Assembly: GCA_023266095.1 (NCBI GenBank)
Contig: JAHFRV010000032.1
Span: 1-36,410, forward strand
Source: Gammaproteobacteria bacterium
Lineage (GTDB): Bacteria > Pseudomonadota > Gammaproteobacteria > DRLM01
Length of the DNA stretch: 36,410 nt
Direction: 5' to 3'
Shown here: positions 34,094 through 36,410 of the stretch, in pieces
Numbering within the stretch: position 1 is the stretch's first letter
How the letters are laid out: each line of letters starts with the position of its first letter
Position numbers and translations under genes: made by a program
The notes under the pieces: generated by a model
Seen by the model: the letters and a program-made list of their open reading frames with translations, nothing else
Databases searched by the model: none
Told to the model about the DNA's origin: nothing

Positions 34094-35606
34094 TAACAAA
34101 CCAGCGGAGCGTTTAACGATTCCGCGCTGGGTCGCGGGCGCGCGCGGCGCGCGGCCCGCCTTGCGCGCCGGCGGGCGGTCGCTGACTTACGACCAGTTCG
34201 GTCAGGCGGTGTACGCGTGCACGCGGCACTTCCAGTCGTTGGGGGTGCGGCCCGGCGCGCGGGTGGTTGTGATACTCCCCAATGGCATCGAGCATGTAGT
34301 GGTCATCATGGCGCTGACCTCCCTCGGTGCGGTGGCGGTGCCCTTGAGCCCGGAAGCGGGGCCCATGCGCCTCGCCCAGGTGGCGGCGGATACGGGCGCG
34401 TCCTGGTGCGTGGCCCAGGGGGGTATCCAGTCCCCCGCGGGGGTGATGGTGTTGCGTCCGGCTGATTTACCTTTGGCTGAAGAAGCTGCGTCCAAAACGT
34501 CATTTGAGGAAGTCGCCGCCGCTTGTGAAACGGTGTGTTCCGCCAGTCTGGCCTATATCCGTTACTCATCCGGCTCCACCGGCGTACCGAAGGGGGTGAT
34601 GCTGAGCCATGGTCAAGCCATGTGGACCGCGCACATGCTGGCGGAGGTCTTCGGTTTTGATGAAGGGCACCGTGAGCTGGTGATCGCTCCCATCGCCCAT
34701 TCGGGTGCCTGGCAGCGGGTGGCCGCCACCCTCTATGGCGGTGGCTGCGTGATATTTTTCGAGGGGCCTTTGTCGGTGGCCGCTGTGCTGGAAGACGTGA
34801 CGGCCTATCAGGCCACGGGTTTTTACACGCCGCCGCCTTTGTTGCGCAGCTTGCTGAGCACGGGCCGCGAGCGGGTCGGGGAGGGTTTGCGGTCCTGCCG
34901 CTCCATCGAGATCGGCAGCGCGCCCTTGGCGGCGGATGAGTTGGCGGCCTTGCTGGACCTGCTGCCGCAGGCGCGGGTGTTCTTTCATTACGGACTCACC
35001 GAGTGCTCGCGGGCCATGGTGCTGGACGCGCGGGCCCACCCGGATAAATTGCATACCGTGGGTCGTCCCGCCCCAGAAGTGCGGGTGAGCTTGCGCGACG
35101 AGACGGGGCGGGAAGTGCGGCGCGGCGCGGCGGGGCAGATCTTCCTGCAAGGCCCCCAGCGCAGTGACGCCTATTGGAATCGGGACGATCTCAATCAAAC
35201 TCGCTACAGCGGGGGCTGGCTGGCTACCGGCGATTATGGCAGCCTGGACGAGGCGGGTTTCGTCGCTTATCTGGGCCGCCGCGACGATATGATCAACTGC
35301 GGCGGCTTCAGTTTCTTCCCCCCGGAGGTGGAGGCCTTGCTGGGCCGGGTGGACGGCGTGTCCCAGTATCTCATCATCGGCGTGGAGGATCCCCGCGGCG
35401 TGCTCGGCCAGGTGCCGGTAGCCCTGCTCGTGCCGGCCGAGCCGGCCGGCTGGCAGGCGAATGTTTTTCTCAAGGCCGCGCGCCAACGCCTGCCCGCGTA
35501 TATGGTGCCGCGGGCGGTGAGGGTGGTGACGGCGCTGCCCTTGACCGGCTCGGGCAAGCCGGACCGGCGCCGTGCCGCGCAAATCTACTCTATGGGTGAA
35601 GGATGA
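34080..35606 (+). CDS. AMP-forming acyl/aminoacyl ligase (ANL superfamily)
   Basis: The 508-residue enzyme activates a carboxylic acid with ATP to an acyl-adenylate and passes it to a thiol, here probably the carrier protein coded next. Visible ANL motifs: YIRYSSGSTGVPKGVMLSH (A3), YGLTECSRAM (A5), WLATGDYG (A7), YLGRRDDMINCGGFSFFPPEVEALL (A8 hinge) and TGSGKPDRRRAA with the catalytic Lys (A10). Length is normal for a stand-alone ligase. ATG 34080 gives MNSPDNKP; a GTG at 34062 would lengthen it by six residues. It overlaps the upstream membrane gene by 14 bases and the carrier gene by four (ATGA). It may be related to ligases seen with exosortase-A loci, or act as a DltA-like ligase. Substrate cannot be read. 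Confidence 0.93.
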   Translation: MNSPDNKPAERLTIPRWVAGARGARPALRAGGRSLTYDQFGQAVYACTRHFQSLGVRPGARVVVILPNGIEHVVVIMALTSLGAVAVPLSPEAGPMRLAQVAADTGASWCVAQGGIQSPAGVMVLRPADLPLAEEAASKTSFEEVAAACETVCSASLAYIRYSSGSTGVPKGVMLSHGQAMWTAHMLAEVFGFDEGHRELVIAPIAHSGAWQRVAATLYGGGCVIFFEGPLSVAAVLEDVTAYQATGFYTPPPLLRSLLSTGRERVGEGLRSCRSIEIGSAPLAADELAALLDLLPQARVFFHYGLTECSRAMVLDARAHPDKLHTVGRPAPEVRVSLRDETGREVRRGAAGQIFLQGPQRSDAYWNRDDLNQTRYSGGWLATGDYGSLDEAGFVAYLGRRDDMINCGGFSFFPPEVEALLGRVDGVSQYLIIGVEDPRGVLGQVPVALLVPAEPAGWQANVFLKAARQRLPAYMVPRAVRVVTALPLTGSGKPDRRRAAQIYSMGEG

Positions 35607-35860
35607 ATATGGACCGGCAGACGATCGTTGCGAAATTGCGCGAATTTTTGGAATCCGAGTTTCCCCACCAGGGCTTGAGCCTGAGTGAGACCACCGATCT
35701 ATTGGACGAGTGGTTCGTGGATTCCCTCGGCATCATCGAAACCGTGCTGTTTATCGAGAAGGCTTTCGGTCTGGAGGTGTCGCGGGCCGATATTAATGGA
35801 ACGAACTTCAAAAGCATCGCGACGCTGAGTGATTACATCTCGGCGCGCCTGGTGCGCTAG
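35603..35860 (+). CDS. Acyl/peptidyl carrier protein
   Basis: The 85-residue acidic protein has the phosphopantetheine site Ser in WFVDSLGIIETVLFIEKAFGLEV, where DSLG is the standard motif, and four-helix carrier length. The sequence after the Ser (helix with VLFIEKAFGLEVSRADI) resembles DltC and other discrete carrier proteins more than the fatty-acid ACP. The start overlaps the ligase stop by four bases (ATGA); ATG 35609 is an alternative. Coupled translation implies that the ligase loads this carrier. No condensing enzyme lies nearby, so the loaded group is probably transferred and not elongated. The membrane protein starting eight bases later is the likely acceptor partner. A holo-synthase must act from elsewhere in the genome. 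Confidence 0.93.
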   Translation: MNMDRQTIVAKLREFLESEFPHQGLSLSETTDLLDEWFVDSLGIIETVLFIEKAFGLEVSRADINGTNFKSIATLSDYISARLVR

Positions 35861-35868
35861 GCCGGACC

Positions 35869-36410
35869 ATGGCGGGCCTGCTCAGTCATGCCGCGCTCAG
35901 CGATGAGGCGCGGCGGCGCCACGACACGCATAGCGTGCCGGTGGTGTTCAGCGTGCTGGCGGTCTTGTGCGTTTATTTCTATCTGTTCACTTTCTTAGGC
36001 GACCCTTTCGGTTTGCCCCGGCCGCAACAGGTCTTGGAACGGGCCGGCCTCGCCATCGAGCATGTCTTCGACGAAGACGGCAATGTGGATTCCAATGTCG
36101 GCATATTGATGACGCAGCGTTACGCCTCGCCCGAAGGCGAGCGCATGGTGTTCGGCTTGGTGCTGATCGCGGCGTTTCTATCCGCCTATTTTTTACCGCT
36201 GCGCCTTAAGCAGCACGCCTTGCTGGGCTGGACCCTGCTCGCGCTGTATTTTCTCTATGGACCGCAGGCCACCGCCGGTTTGCTGGCCGCGCATCTCGGC
36301 GTCTACCTGGTCTTGCACCCCGATGCCTGGCGCGGCCGTGTCCCCAGTGCGCTGGCGGGCGCGGCGGTGGCTTACCTCGCGAATGAGGGGGCAGGATGGC
36401 CGGAGGCCGC
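35869..36410 (+). CDS. Membrane protein, incomplete at window edge (possible acyltransferase)
   Basis: An open frame starts at ATG 35869, eight bases after the carrier stop, and has no stop before the window ends (180 codons). The product begins MAGLLSHAALSDEARRRHDTH. It has a membrane helix at ~23-44, a ~50-residue soluble loop (PQQVLERAGLAIEHVFDEDGNVDSNVGILMTQRY) and further helices at ~95-110, ~118-135 and ~137-150. I do not recognise a family. Its tight coupling to a ligase and a carrier makes a membrane acyltransferase (MBOAT- or DltB-like) conceivable, and the YFLYGP segment faintly recalls that group. This is weak and rests on the missing C-terminal part, where the decisive His would be. 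Confidence 0.7.
   Translation, partial: MAGLLSHAALSDEARRRHDTHSVPVVFSVLAVLCVYFYLFTFLGDPFGLPRPQQVLERAGLAIEHVFDEDGNVDSNVGILMTQRYASPEGERMVFGLVLIAAFLSAYFLPLRLKQHALLGWTLLALYFLYGPQATAGLLAAHLGVYLVLHPDAWRGRVPSALAGAAVAYLANEGAGWPEA

Noticed and set aside
35869-36410. Exosortase as the identity of the last, unfinished gene
   Set aside because: No exosortase Cys/Arg/His motif or characteristic N-terminus is visible in the 180 residues present. No other gene in the window is an exosortase either.

Overview
The window is GC-rich chromosomal DNA of a gammaproteobacterium-like organism. The evidence is a gap-pgk-pyk-fba glycolysis/Calvin-type block with a class II aldolase of the CbbA kind, followed by a PEP-CTERM/exosortase-associated exopolysaccharide locus carrying prsK, prsR and two prsT-like genes. 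Genus and species cannot be read from the sequence. The aldolase type and gene order fit chemolithoautotrophic or methylotrophic gammaproteobacteria, but this is inference.

Layout. 1-4500 (+): 3' end of gap, then pgk, pyk and fba, closed by a strong terminator. 4634-6028 (+): an HD-GYP-type protein. 6093-9786 (-): three nucleotide-sugar genes (Ugd, a TviB/WbpA-type dehydrogenase and a UDP-glucuronate-epimerase-like protein) that make uronic-acid precursors. 9954-21356 (+): a stand-alone cyclic-nucleotide-binding domain, an undecaprenyl-phosphate sugar transferase of the PEP-CTERM-associated type, PrsK (membrane histidine kinase), PrsR (NtrC-type sigma-54 activator) and two giant TPR proteins. 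21369-25727 (+): a tight run of glycosyltransferase, GMC oxidoreductase, short-chain dehydrogenase and membrane-anchored hexapeptide transferase, facing a second hexapeptide transferase (25751-26431, -). 26623-27582 (-): a PEP-CTERM protein. 28273-31791 (+): a 1172-residue secreted protein with five SdrD-B-like repeats and Asp-Lys tracts. 31983 to the end (+): an operon of aminopropyltransferase-like membrane protein, small membrane protein, AMP-forming ligase, carrier protein and an unfinished membrane protein.

How it may work together. The sugar-nucleotide genes and the priming transferase point to synthesis of an acidic exopolysaccharide. PrsK/PrsR would sense a signal and activate sigma-54 promoters. 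Such promoters are visible at both ends of the 690-bp gap between the two surface-protein genes: a near-perfect one before the PEP-CTERM gene and a good one before the giant gene. These two proteins share a homologous N-terminal module, but only one keeps the PEP-CTERM sorting tail. No exosortase lies in the window, so it must be elsewhere if the system works. The ligase, carrier and membrane genes at the right end resemble the logic of Dlt-type envelope acylation and are the best candidate for an undescribed system here. That reading depends on sequence beyond the window.
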